Assembly (NCBI GenBank): GCA_943788645.1
Contig: CALSRC010000001.1
Span: 124,001 to 188,000, forward strand
Source of the DNA: UA16 sp002292325
GTDB taxonomy: Bacteria > Bacteroidota > Bacteroidia > Flavobacteriales_D > Sanyastnellaceae
Reading direction: 5' to 3'
Length of the DNA: 64,000 bases
The position numbers and the translations under genes were made by a program. Positions 44,822-53,001 of the stretch are shown here, one piece after another (the first letter of the stretch is position 1; each line of letters starts with the position of its first letter). Below the pieces are notes generated by a model, which worked only from the letters and a program-made list of their open reading frames with translations, made no database searches and had not been told where the DNA came from.

Positions 44822-45331
44822 ATGATTCATAGCTCATTGGAAAACTCGAAAAACAAAATTGATCGGCAGCGGAGGCTTGGACGTTTTATAATTTTCATGC
44901 GGAAACTGTCCATTGTCACCATGGGAGGGTTTTACTTTTTTGTAGGATGGCAGCACCTCGTGGTGCCGGAGTTTTTCTTGCGAATCTGCCCCCCGTTTCT
45001 GCCTTTTGCTGAAGAGTCTGTGCTGCTCTCAGGCATCTGGGAAATGGGCGTGGGCCTGTTCCTCTTGATTCCCAAGACCCGAAAAATTGCTGGTGCAGCA
45101 GCCGTTCTTCTTTTGATCGCTGTATACCCCGCGAACTTATACATGTACTTTGATCCCGTGCCAAGGGAGTTCCTAGGCTTCTCAAAAATGGACGCACTTA
45201 TTCGATTGTTCTTTCAAATTCCGCTCGTAATCATCGCCATTTGGCATATGAAACCTCAGGCTTCAACGACATTCGGGGTCGTGTGCTCGGCACTCTTTTT
45301 TCCGACCATCATCTATTTCTTGACCCTTTGA
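44822..45331 (+). CDS. DoxX-like small membrane protein
   Basis: A 169-residue protein with four predicted membrane helices: LSIVTMGGFYFFVGWQHLVV, ILLSGIWEMGVGLFLLIP-like, IAGAAAVLLLIAVYPANLYMYF and LIRLFFQIPLVIIAIWHM. The FVGWQHLVVPEFF opening and YPANLYMYF motif fit DoxX-family proteins. The start is uncertain: ATG at 44822 (chosen, with a TACTTTTC box 13 nt upstream), 44795 or 44897. No enzyme activity can be inferred. Confidence 0.72.
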   Translation: MIHSSLENSKNKIDRQRRLGRFIIFMRKLSIVTMGGFYFFVGWQHLVVPEFFLRICPPFLPFAEESVLLSGIWEMGVGLFLLIPKTRKIAGAAAVLLLIAVYPANLYMYFDPVPREFLGFSKMDALIRLFFQIPLVIIAIWHMKPQASTTFGVVCSALFFPTIIYFLTL

Positions 45332-45450
45332 ACGGGCCGCAGGTGGTATAGCCATTCAGCGTCAGCAAAGCGAGCATAAATCCGAATTCCCGTTATCGTT
45401 ATTGTTGCGTGATTTTGATTGTATGGCCTTCGTCCTGCCTCTAAAAAATG

Positions 45451-45458
45451 CATCTTTG
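45451..45458 (+). promoter_or_regulatory. Candidate -7 box of the 772-777-residue membrane-protein gene
   Basis: CATCTTTG ends 4 nt before the ATG at 45463, identical in sequence and spacing to the box before the superoxide dismutase gene. This is a reason to prefer 45463 over the ATG at 45448, which lies inside the motif. Confidence 0.4.
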
Positions 45459-45462
45459 TGTC

Positions 45463-47796
45463 ATGAGAAGCATGAAGTTGCCCGATTTTGTTCTCGTAGG
45501 ATTTGCCGTCATTTTCATGGTGTTTTTTTATGGAAAGGTGCTTTGGTCTCCCAATGATTCGATGTTCTCTCATTCGGGTGATGGCATCAAGAATTACTTC
45601 ACCTATTCCTATCACATTGCTCACAACAGCAACGCGACCAATTTTGATGGAATGAATTATCCGTATGGAGAATCCTATCTCTATACCGATTGTCATCCCG
45701 TCTTTGCCTATGCTTTTCGCGCCATATCAAACGTTGTTCCAATCGTTCAAACTCATTCCGTAGGCCTATTGAACGGGGTGCTGCTTCTATCGATGTTTTT
45801 GACATTTCTCTTTGTGCATCTTTTGTTGCTTGAATTGAAATTCCTTCGGTGGTTCAGTGTGTTGTTTAGCATTGCGATTGCGGTGCTTTCCCCCCAGCTA
45901 TTTCGCCTCGACGGACATTTGGCCCTGTCTTACAGTGTGGCGATTCCTCTTTCATGGTGGCTGCTTTTAAGGTGCCTTCGGGCAGGACAGAACAAGGTTC
46001 AACAGGCACGCAGCATCGCGATCATGATGCTGAACAATTTGTTCTGGTTATTCATCCATGCGTATCTCGGGGTCATTGTGCTTTCATTCCTTTTGTGCAT
46101 GGTGTTCTTGAACGTTTTATCCGAGGGAAAAACGGGCCAACAAAGGTGGCGTCACGCTGGGCTTCTGCTCACAATATGCGCACCCATTGCGCTATTCTTG
46201 ATTCACGAAAATACCGTTGACCTGCACGAAAACCGCACTGACAACCCGTCGGGATTTTTCCTTCACAATGCCGAATTGGATGATGTTTTTATTCCACACG
46301 ACAGGCCTTTTCGACCCTTTTTTGATCAACTGACGGGCAATATTATCAAGCAAAAATGGGAAGCCCGCGGCTATGTTGGGCTGGCCAACTCCCTGCTTTT
46401 CTTGATCGGCCTGCTCACCGCTTTGATAGCTCTCTTTCGAAAAAAACTCCGGCCACATCTTCGGGGCTTTTTTGATCACGGCTTGGTGAACGTGGCCTTG
46501 CTGGCTTCCATTTTGGTGCTCTTGTTCGCATTGGCCATCCCCTTTCGGCAATTTCCTGACCTCTTGGAGATGGTTCCCGTTTTCAAACAATTCAGGGCCA
46601 CCGGAAGGTTTGTTTGGCCCTTTTATTTCGCCTTCTCGGTGTTTTCCGGCTATGTTTTCCAGCGACTCACTTTGATCCTGCTCAATCGAAGTCGGTTTGC
46701 GGGCGTTTCGTTCATCGCGCTTGTATTTCTCGTAACCTTCGCTGAAGGTGCGGTGGGTCACCACCACATGTCCCATCGGATTTCATCTCAAAAAAATGTT
46801 TTTCTCCCGGAGCACCTGAGCCCCGGTTTCCAAGCTTTGTTGGACCAAATTGATTCGGAACAATACCAGGCCATCATCAGCTTTCCCTTCTTTTACAATG
46901 GCTCTGAAAGTTTTAGCCGACCGCGTGATGAACTTGCGGTCACGAATTCTTTGATCGTAGCTTACCACACCGGACTGCCCTGTGTCTCGACCAACTTGAC
47001 ACGGACGTCGGTAGACGAGAGTAAAAAAATTGTCCAATTCCTCAGCCCCGGCTACTACCCCAAAAACATCCAGGCTGACTTAACCGATAATCGGCCCTTT
47101 TTGGTCGTGAAAACTGGGACGAATTTTACAACGTACGAAAAAGCCATCATAGAAAAAGCAGAGCCCATTGATTTTGCGGATGGACTCGGAATCATGAGGT
47201 TATCAAAAGAAGCGCTCTTCGAAAATGAAGGCCCGGTGATCTGGGCTCGGTTTGAAGCCGACTCATCGCAGCTGAACCAGCGGAACGGTTACTTTCTTTC
47301 CGACACCTGTTCTGTGCTTTACCACGATGGATTCGAGAACCAAGACAGTCCGCTTCCCTTCGCGGGAAATGGAGGGTATCACGGCTTGAAGAAGGGTGAA
47401 AACAAGCTCGCTGTTTTTGCTGCCAACACTTTTTTAAAAGACCGCGACTACGACGTAAGCATTTGGATGCACAATGGAGAAAAAGACGCCTTGAACCTTT
47501 GGTTCAGGTTCTTGATTGAAGAGTACGATGCGCCCTCAAATCAATGGTTCCGCACCCCTTTTTTTCCAGAGTTTTCTGAGGTCATTTATGGCGATTGGTC
47601 CCTGGTCGAGGGAAGTTTTCGCGTTCACGACCCGGCAAATGTGGTCCAAATCGTCACCCGAGGAAAGGCCAACTCCAAAGCGACGTTCAATGCCGATGAA
47701 CTCTTGATCAAAGACAAAGGTGTCAAAGTCTTCAAGCTGCTTGACGACGAGCAGACTTTATTCTACAACAACCATCGCATTCAGTCACCTCGATGA
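45463..47796 (+). CDS. Large polytopic membrane protein, GT-C/YfhO-like
   Basis: A 777-residue protein with about 10-11 membrane helices in the first 440 residues and a soluble C-terminal part of about 330 residues. The first loop after TM1 has SGDGIKNYFTYSYHI and DGMNYPYGESYLYTD, where acidic residues fit the first-loop catalytic site of GT-C glycosyltransferases. The late part (about 600-740: FAGNGGYHGLKKGENKLAVFA, WSLVEGSFRVHDPANVVQIV) looks like a carbohydrate-binding-type beta sandwich. It is probably an envelope glycosyltransferase using a lipid-linked sugar, but the family is not assigned. The gene stands alone. Confidence 0.75.
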   Translation: MRSMKLPDFVLVGFAVIFMVFFYGKVLWSPNDSMFSHSGDGIKNYFTYSYHIAHNSNATNFDGMNYPYGESYLYTDCHPVFAYAFRAISNVVPIVQTHSVGLLNGVLLLSMFLTFLFVHLLLLELKFLRWFSVLFSIAIAVLSPQLFRLDGHLALSYSVAIPLSWWLLLRCLRAGQNKVQQARSIAIMMLNNLFWLFIHAYLGVIVLSFLLCMVFLNVLSEGKTGQQRWRHAGLLLTICAPIALFLIHENTVDLHENRTDNPSGFFLHNAELDDVFIPHDRPFRPFFDQLTGNIIKQKWEARGYVGLANSLLFLIGLLTALIALFRKKLRPHLRGFFDHGLVNVALLASILVLLFALAIPFRQFPDLLEMVPVFKQFRATGRFVWPFYFAFSVFSGYVFQRLTLILLNRSRFAGVSFIALVFLVTFAEGAVGHHHMSHRISSQKNVFLPEHLSPGFQALLDQIDSEQYQAIISFPFFYNGSESFSRPRDELAVTNSLIVAYHTGLPCVSTNLTRTSVDESKKIVQFLSPGYYPKNIQADLTDNRPFLVVKTGTNFTTYEKAIIEKAEPIDFADGLGIMRLSKEALFENEGPVIWARFEADSSQLNQRNGYFLSDTCSVLYHDGFENQDSPLPFAGNGGYHGLKKGENKLAVFAANTFLKDRDYDVSIWMHNGEKDALNLWFRFLIEEYDAPSNQWFRTPFFPEFSEVIYGDWSLVEGSFRVHDPANVVQIVTRGKANSKATFNADELLIKDKGVKVFKLLDDEQTLFYNNHRIQSPR

Positions 47797-47846
47797 ATAC
47801 ATGCCGCAGCTAACGCTTGCTGTTCTGCAAGACCTGCTTCCTGCGT

Positions 47847-48251
47847 TCAATCCTTGCGGACCCAGATGCAGTTTTTGAGAAGGCCATTGCAGTTCTCTTT
47901 TACCCTGCCGCGGGTAACCCGATAATCGGTTATAACGCTTTCACCGATGAGCTGTGCATATAGACTTGTTGCAGTTTCAGGATAAAGCACAAGGGTTATC
48001 ATGGAATCCACTTGAAGAAAGCCATACGTACCCGAGTGTTCCTCCCTATCTGCGAACTCAAAGCGGTAATCACCCGGAATACCATCCAAAATATCATCAT
48101 CTTCGAAGACCATCAATTCGGGACCGTCTTCTGCGCAGGATGAACACCCGTGATCCGCATCAATTTCATACGTTCCTATGATCTTTTCTTGGATTGGCTC
48201 GCATCCACAGAGGGCGCAAACAGCAGCGCTGAAGTACCATTGATTTTTCAT
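47847..48251 (-). CDS. Small Cys-containing lipoprotein of unknown function
   Basis: A 134-residue protein starting MKNQWYFSAAVCALCGCEP, a short signal peptide with a possible lipobox LCGC (Cys17). The mature part is acidic (FEDDDILDGIPGDYRFEF) with several Cys (CSSCAED, CNGLLKNCIW) and a lipocalin-like mix of short strands. I do not recognise it. The open frame continues upstream through the tRNA-Leu gene; that extension is an artefact. It converges with the membrane-protein gene. Confidence 0.7.
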   Translation of the reverse strand: MKNQWYFSAAVCALCGCEPIQEKIIGTYEIDADHGCSSCAEDGPELMVFEDDDILDGIPGDYRFEFADREEHSGTYGFLQVDSMITLVLYPETATSLYAQLIGESVITDYRVTRGRVKENCNGLLKNCIWVRKD

Positions 48252-48281
48252 AGGGTGAACAAAGAGGTTTAAAGCTAAACC

Positions 48282-48320
48282 AAAAAAAACGGGAGACCGC
48301 ATCGCTGCAATCTCCCGTTT
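48282..48320 (-). terminator. Rho-independent terminator of tRNA-Leu
   Basis: The minus strand reads AAACGGGAGA, a 14-base loop, TCTCCCGTTT, then a run of T. The 10-bp perfect stem begins at the last base of the tRNA's CCA, so the transcript ends right after the tRNA. Confidence 0.88.
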
Positions 48321-48404
48321 GGTACCCGGAGTGGGAATCGAACCCACACTCCTTTCGGAACACGAGTTTGAGTCGTGCGCGTCTACCAGTTCCGCCATCC
48401 GGGC
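48320..48404 (-). tRNA. tRNA-Leu (anticodon CAA)
   Basis: Class II tRNA of 85 nt including an encoded CCA. The acceptor stem GCCCGGA pairs with TCCGGGT (one G-U). The anticodon stem CACGA/TCGTG holds the loop CTCAAAC, giving anticodon CAA for UUG. The long variable arm is TTCC-GAAA-GGAG, and the T arm is GTGGG-TTCGATT-CCCAC. The discriminator base is A, as for Leu. Confidence 0.96.
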
Positions 48405-48414
48405 ATGAGGACTG

Positions 48415-48447
48415 CAAAAATAGCAAAGGATTTGTAGTAATCTGCAA
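48415..48447 (-). promoter_or_regulatory. Promoter of tRNA-Leu
   Basis: The minus strand has TTG (48445-48447), 22 nt, then TATTTTTG (48415-48422), a perfect -7 box 10 nt upstream of the mature tRNA 5' end. Confidence 0.55.
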
Positions 48448-48499
48448 TTATCTACACGTTCTTCGCGCCGCGAAACCTTTATCCCTTCGCAAGACTCCT

Positions 48500-50257
48500 A
48501 TGAACGGCATCCGAAACATTGCGATTATTGCTCACGTTGACCATGGCAAAACCACCCTAGTCGACAACATCATTCATCAATGTCAAGCAGTTGACACACG
48601 CAAAGAGACTGGACAGCTCATCCTCGACAACAATGATCTCGAGCGGGAACGTGGCATCACGATTTTATCCAAAAATGTTTCGGCTACTTGGAAAGGGGTC
48701 AAAATCAACATCCTCGATACACCGGGTCACGCGGACTTTGGCGGCGAGGTGGAGCGTGTTTTGAAAATGGCTGATGCTGTTTTGTTGGTGGTCGACGCTT
48801 TCGAAGGTCCGATGCCCCAAACGCGATTTGTCCTGGGAAAAGCCATCGAGCTGGGGTTGAAGCCCATTGTAGTGGTCAACAAGGTCGATAAAGAGAATTG
48901 CACGCCAGACATCGCTCAAGAGCAGGTGTTTGACTTGATGTTCACCTTGGACGCCACGGAAGAACAGTTGGATTTCCCCACGGTATATGGATCGGCCAAA
49001 ATGGGTTGGATGGGTCCCGATTGGGAAAAACCCACCACCGATATCACGCATTTGCTGGATGTGATCCTTGAGCATGTGCCAGAAGCGCCGTACCGCGAAG
49101 GAACACCATTGCTTCAGATCACCTCCCTCGATTACTCGAAGTACACGGGTCGTATTGCCATCGGACGTTTGTTCCGTGGTGACCTTCATGCGAACCAGGA
49201 TTATGCCCTGTGCACCGCAAATGGAAACCGAAAGGCGCGGGCCAAAGAATTGTTTGTTTTTGAGGGCTTGGGCAAGGAAAAAGTCGACCACGTGCGAAGC
49301 GGCGACCTGTGTGCCATCACCGGAATGGACGGCTTCGAAATCGGCGACACCATCAGCGACCTCGAAAACCCCGAGGTCATGGAGCGCATTGCAGTGGACG
49401 AACCCACCATGTCATTGCTGTTCACCATCAACACGTCGCCGTTCCTCGGCCGTGACGGTGATTTATTGACCAGCCGGCACATCCGAGAACGCCTAGACGC
49501 CGAATTGCAAAAGAATCTCGCACTGCGTGTCGAGCCCACAGACAGTGAAGACAAGTGGACTGTTTTTGGGCGTGGCATTCTGCATTTGTCGGTGCTGATC
49601 GAGACCATGCGACGGGAAGGCTACGAAATGCAAATTGGAAAGCCGCAAGTGCTGTTCAAAGAGATTGATGGCGTCAAGCATGAGCCGTTTGAGCACCTCG
49701 TCATCGACGTGCCTAGTGAAGTGGCAAGCAAGGCAACGGAACTGGTGATGAAGCGCAAGGGAATGCTCCAGGTCATGGAAGCCAAAGGCGAGTTGCAGCA
49801 CATGGAATACCGAATTCCATCTCGCGGGCTCATCGGTTTGCGGAACCAAGTGTTGACCGCGACATCTGGCGAAGCGGTGATGACCCACCGGTTTGACGGC
49901 TACGAGCCCTTTGCCGGCGAACTCACTTCGCGCTCACTTGGCTCTTTGGTCAGCAAAGAAGCGGGCCAATCCCGTGCCTTCGAAATTGACCGCCTGCAAG
50001 ACCGTGGAACCTTCTTCATCGATTCAGGACAGGACATTTACGCTGGGCAAGTCATCGGCGAAAGTTCCCGCGACAACGACATGGAACTGAACCTCGTCCG
50101 CGGAAAGCAACTCAACAACATGCGCTCGTCGGGCGCGGACAAAAGCCTCCGCATCGCTCCCCCTCGAAAACTTTCTTTGGAAGAATACATGGAGTGGATT
50201 GGCGATGATGAGTACCTTGAGGTCACCCCAAAGGCCCTGAGGGTAAGGAAGGTTTGA
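48500..50257 (+). CDS. typA: Ribosome-dependent GTPase TypA/BipA
   Basis: A translational GTPase involved in ribosome assembly and stress adaptation. The 585-residue protein has G1 AHVDHGKTT (about residues 11-19), the effector-region Thr in ERERGITIL, G3 DTPGHADFGGEVERVL, G4 NKVDKE, and the BipA C-terminal domain (KSLRIAPPRKLSLEEYMEWI, YLEVTPKALRVRK). The ATG at 48500 (MNGIRNIAIIAHVDHGKTT) was chosen; the open frame upstream runs into the antisense tRNA gene. It is the last core-GC gene before the AT-rich island. Confidence 0.96.
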   Translation: MNGIRNIAIIAHVDHGKTTLVDNIIHQCQAVDTRKETGQLILDNNDLERERGITILSKNVSATWKGVKINILDTPGHADFGGEVERVLKMADAVLLVVDAFEGPMPQTRFVLGKAIELGLKPIVVVNKVDKENCTPDIAQEQVFDLMFTLDATEEQLDFPTVYGSAKMGWMGPDWEKPTTDITHLLDVILEHVPEAPYREGTPLLQITSLDYSKYTGRIAIGRLFRGDLHANQDYALCTANGNRKARAKELFVFEGLGKEKVDHVRSGDLCAITGMDGFEIGDTISDLENPEVMERIAVDEPTMSLLFTINTSPFLGRDGDLLTSRHIRERLDAELQKNLALRVEPTDSEDKWTVFGRGILHLSVLIETMRREGYEMQIGKPQVLFKEIDGVKHEPFEHLVIDVPSEVASKATELVMKRKGMLQVMEAKGELQHMEYRIPSRGLIGLRNQVLTATSGEAVMTHRFDGYEPFAGELTSRSLGSLVSKEAGQSRAFEIDRLQDRGTFFIDSGQDIYAGQVIGESSRDNDMELNLVRGKQLNNMRSSGADKSLRIAPPRKLSLEEYMEWIGDDEYLEVTPKALRVRKV

Positions 50258-50653
50258 AATTCAGTTGTTCGACATCTGACCAGATTACAAAGCAACCATT
50301 CGAACGAATTCCTACAATTTTTTGATGGGGGAAACCGTAGCTACAAGCTCGAAATAAAGGCCGTAAGCCCCTGAATTAATAGAAGTTACGATAATTTTTC
50401 AAACATGCTTCAACATCCCGAACCGGTCATACTCAGTTCGTAGGTGAGTTTGAAATAATCTTAATCACATTATTTCACACGAGTTTTGGTTACGAGAATC
50501 CGAGGGGGATTATTTCGCCCCAACCTCAATCAAACATCGTTTCGCTGAATTTTACTCCTTTAGGTTTATTTGAAAACTCTAAGAAGTCTTCGTGCATTTA
50601 TTCTAGAAATGCCGTAAATTGAGTAGGGGTGATTTACCTCCTTATACCGACTA
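50258..50653 (+). other. Long AT-rich intergenic region upstream of the legionaminic-acid operon
   Basis: 396 bases with no credible ORF on either strand. It starts right after typA and marks the left edge of the AT-rich island. No strong terminator is visible for typA. The best promoter-like strings are TTTG about 21 nt before TATTTCG (near 50485-50515) and TTG 21 nt before TATACCGA (near 50622-50650), both imperfect. Several short A/T-rich direct and inverted repeats occur. Its length is unusual for this gene-dense window and suggests regulation of the operon. Confidence 0.5.
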
Positions 50654-51847
50654 GTGCACATGAATTTACTTTCCCAAATCGGTCGAGAAAAACCTTTATT
50701 CGAACATGATATCGATAACATTGAGGTAGAGCTCGCTGAAGTTATATCAAGTTCCCGCTTTTTAGTACTCGGCGGTGCTGGATCAATCGGTCAAGCTGTT
50801 GTAAAAGAACTATTTAAGAGAAGCCCCCTAGTTCTCCATGTCGTGGATATTTCTGAAAACAACCTGGTTGAACTGGTCAGGGATATTCGAAGTTCCTATG
50901 GATACATAGAGGGTGATTTCAAAACGTTTGCCCTAGATATTGGATCATCTGTCTTTTATTCTTTTCTGGAGCAATCCCCGAAGTTTGATTACATGCTAAA
51001 TCTTTCCGCGTTAAAACACGTGCGGAGTGAAAAAGATCCCTTTACTCTAATGCGACTTATTCAAACGAATATCCTGAATACGACAAACACCATCAAGGCC
51101 AGTAAAAAGCAAGATGTAAAAAAGTACTTCTGTGTTTCGACCGACAAAGCAGCAAATCCAGTAAACATGATGGGGGCGTCCAAAAGGATTATGGAGATGT
51201 TCGCCGCAAGAGAAAGCCGGCATATTTCGGTCTCCATGGCGCGCTTTGCCAACGTTGCGTACTCAGATGGTTCCTTACTGCATGGATTTCGCCAGCGATT
51301 AGTAAAAAACCAGCCTCTAGTAGGGCCTAGTGATATAAAAAGATATTTCATCACTCCTCAAGAAGCCGGAGAGCTTTGCTTACTTTCATGTATTCTAGGG
51401 AAAAACCAAGAAGTCTTCTTCCCTAAGCCCGATAAAGGACTCGACCTCACCTCCTTTCGCGATATTGCTGTCCGCTTTTTACATTATCATGGCTTGAAGG
51501 CCATTGAATGCAGCAACGAAAATGAAGCTCGCGCTCTCGCGAAAACTGCAAAAATCACGAAAGAATGGCCTTGTTTTTTTTCACCTTCCAACACAACTGG
51601 GGAAAAGATGGCTGAAGAGTTCTATACGGATTCGGAAATTTTAGATTTAGACCGGTTTGATGGCGTTGGAGTAATTGTAAGCGGAATCAATTACGAAGAT
51701 CAAAAATTAACCGAATTTGAAGTCAAAATTTCCGAGATGATAAACAGGGGCTCTTGGAGCAAGGAAGAATTGGTGGATTTGTTTCGATCTACTCTTCCAA
51801 ACTTCAGCCACGTTGAAAAAGGAGCTTCACTTGATTCAAAAATGTAA
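50654..51847 (+). CDS. legB: Nucleotide-sugar 4,6-dehydratase (LegB-like)
   Basis: Probably the first enzyme of legionaminic-acid synthesis, removing water from UDP- or GDP-GlcNAc to give the 4-keto-6-deoxy sugar. The 397-residue SDR protein has the NAD-binding LGGAGSIGQAVVKELF, VDISENNLVELVRDI, and the catalytic TDKAANPVNMMGASKRIME, where Met replaces the usual Tyr of YxxxK as in the FlaA1/WbpM group. A FITPQEAG segment follows. It is the first gene of a compact operon (legB to legF), three bases before legC. The cytosolic location is inferred from the lack of membrane segments, unlike WbpM. Confidence 0.85.
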   Translation: MHMNLLSQIGREKPLFEHDIDNIEVELAEVISSSRFLVLGGAGSIGQAVVKELFKRSPLVLHVVDISENNLVELVRDIRSSYGYIEGDFKTFALDIGSSVFYSFLEQSPKFDYMLNLSALKHVRSEKDPFTLMRLIQTNILNTTNTIKASKKQDVKKYFCVSTDKAANPVNMMGASKRIMEMFAARESRHISVSMARFANVAYSDGSLLHGFRQRLVKNQPLVGPSDIKRYFITPQEAGELCLLSCILGKNQEVFFPKPDKGLDLTSFRDIAVRFLHYHGLKAIECSNENEARALAKTAKITKEWPCFFSPSNTTGEKMAEEFYTDSEILDLDRFDGVGVIVSGINYEDQKLTEFEVKISEMINRGSWSKEELVDLFRSTLPNFSHVEKGASLDSKM

Positions 51848-51849
51848 CA

Positions 51850-53001
51850 ATGAACGCTTCTATATTCATTCAGGGTGTTCAGGAGATTTATAGTACGAAA
51901 GGAACCATTCCTCTTCACGAGCCAGTTTTTTTTGGTAATGAAGCTCTGTATGTCCAAAAAACAATAGAATCCACATTCGTCTCCAGTGTTGGTGAATATG
52001 TCAACTTATTTGAAGAGCAACTCTCTAAATACCTCAATATTCCGAAATCCGTCGGGGTGGTGAATGGTACGTCAGCACTTCAAGTGGCGCTTAGGCTCGT
52101 CGGTGTCAATTCAGGAGATGAGGTGCTTACCCAATCGCTCTCTTTCGTGGCTACCGCTAATGCTATAGAGCATAATCACGCTAACCCTGTATTCCTTGAT
52201 GTGGACATGGATACTCTTAGCCTTTCGCCAACTGCCTTAACGAATTATCTCGAAACTTACGCTGAGCAACGTGCAGACGGGTTCACTTACAACAAAACCA
52301 ACCAAAAGCGTATTTCCGCATGCATACCCATGCATACATTTGGGTTCATTGGTCGTATCAATGAAGTGATCCTGATTTGTAAAGAATACAATATCGCTGT
52401 TGTCGAAGACGCCGCAGAAGCACTGGGTAGCTGGTGTGATTTGGGCGCCGCCGGAACTTTGGGACAAGTTGGGGCGCTTTCGTTCAATGGTAATAAAATC
52501 ATCACTTCCGGTGGTGGTGGTGCGATCATAAGTCGCAGCTTAAGCTTGCTCGATCAAGCCAAGCATCTCACTACCACAGCGAAAATTCCTCACCCCTGGG
52601 AATACGATCATGACGAAATAGGGTACAACTATCGAATGCCTAATCTCAATTCAGCTTTGGCCTTAGGACAAATGGAAAATCTTCAGCGTATTTTGGATGC
52701 AAAACACGCCTTGAATCAATCGTACTGCGAGTTATTGTCTTCAATGGATCAGTCTCTCCTGCCAATTCCTGAGACAACTCAAAAATGGAATCATTGGCTG
52801 TTTGGCTTAAAATTAGACTCAAGGGAGGAGCGAGATAATTTTTTAGCCGAAACAAACAAAAAAGGTGTTATGACAAGACCTATTTGGAAGTTGTTGCATG
52901 AACTGAAACCATATAGGTCGTGTTCTAGAGATGACCAAACAAACGCATATTATCTGTCTGACCGAATAGTAAACATCCCTTCAACCCCTATGATTCAGTG
53001 A
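51850..53001 (+). CDS. legC: LegC-type PLP aminotransferase
   Basis: Transfers an amino group to C4 of the 4-keto sugar. The 383-residue DegT/DnrJ/EryC1-family protein has the LegC-type N-terminus (IPLHEPVFFGNEALYVQKTIESTFVS), VGVVNGTSALQVALRLVG, AVVEDAAEALGSW, and the Schiff-base Lys in LSFNGNKIITSGGGGAII. Length and N-terminal signature match LegC rather than the PseC type. It ends in a GTGA overlap with the next (broken) acetyltransferase gene. Confidence 0.88.
   Translation: MNASIFIQGVQEIYSTKGTIPLHEPVFFGNEALYVQKTIESTFVSSVGEYVNLFEEQLSKYLNIPKSVGVVNGTSALQVALRLVGVNSGDEVLTQSLSFVATANAIEHNHANPVFLDVDMDTLSLSPTALTNYLETYAEQRADGFTYNKTNQKRISACIPMHTFGFIGRINEVILICKEYNIAVVEDAAEALGSWCDLGAAGTLGQVGALSFNGNKIITSGGGGAIISRSLSLLDQAKHLTTTAKIPHPWEYDHDEIGYNYRMPNLNSALALGQMENLQRILDAKHALNQSYCELLSSMDQSLLPIPETTQKWNHWLFGLKLDSREERDNFLAETNKKGVMTRPIWKLLHELKPYRSCSRDDQTNAYYLSDRIVNIPSTPMIQ

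Noticed and set aside
46192..46776. 194-residue minus-strand open frame inside the membrane-protein gene
   Set aside because: Low-complexity, charged antisense translation of membrane helices with no start context.
44767..48286. Full integrative element at tRNA-Leu
   Set aside because: The duplicated string is only the terminator arm, not the tRNA 3' end, and no integrase, excisionase or phage gene is present.
48252..48398. N-terminal extension of the small lipoprotein gene beginning MAELVDAHDSN
   Set aside because: This is the well-known artefact of translating through a tRNA-Leu gene. The cloverleaf at 48320-48404 accounts for it, and the real start is the ATG at 48251.
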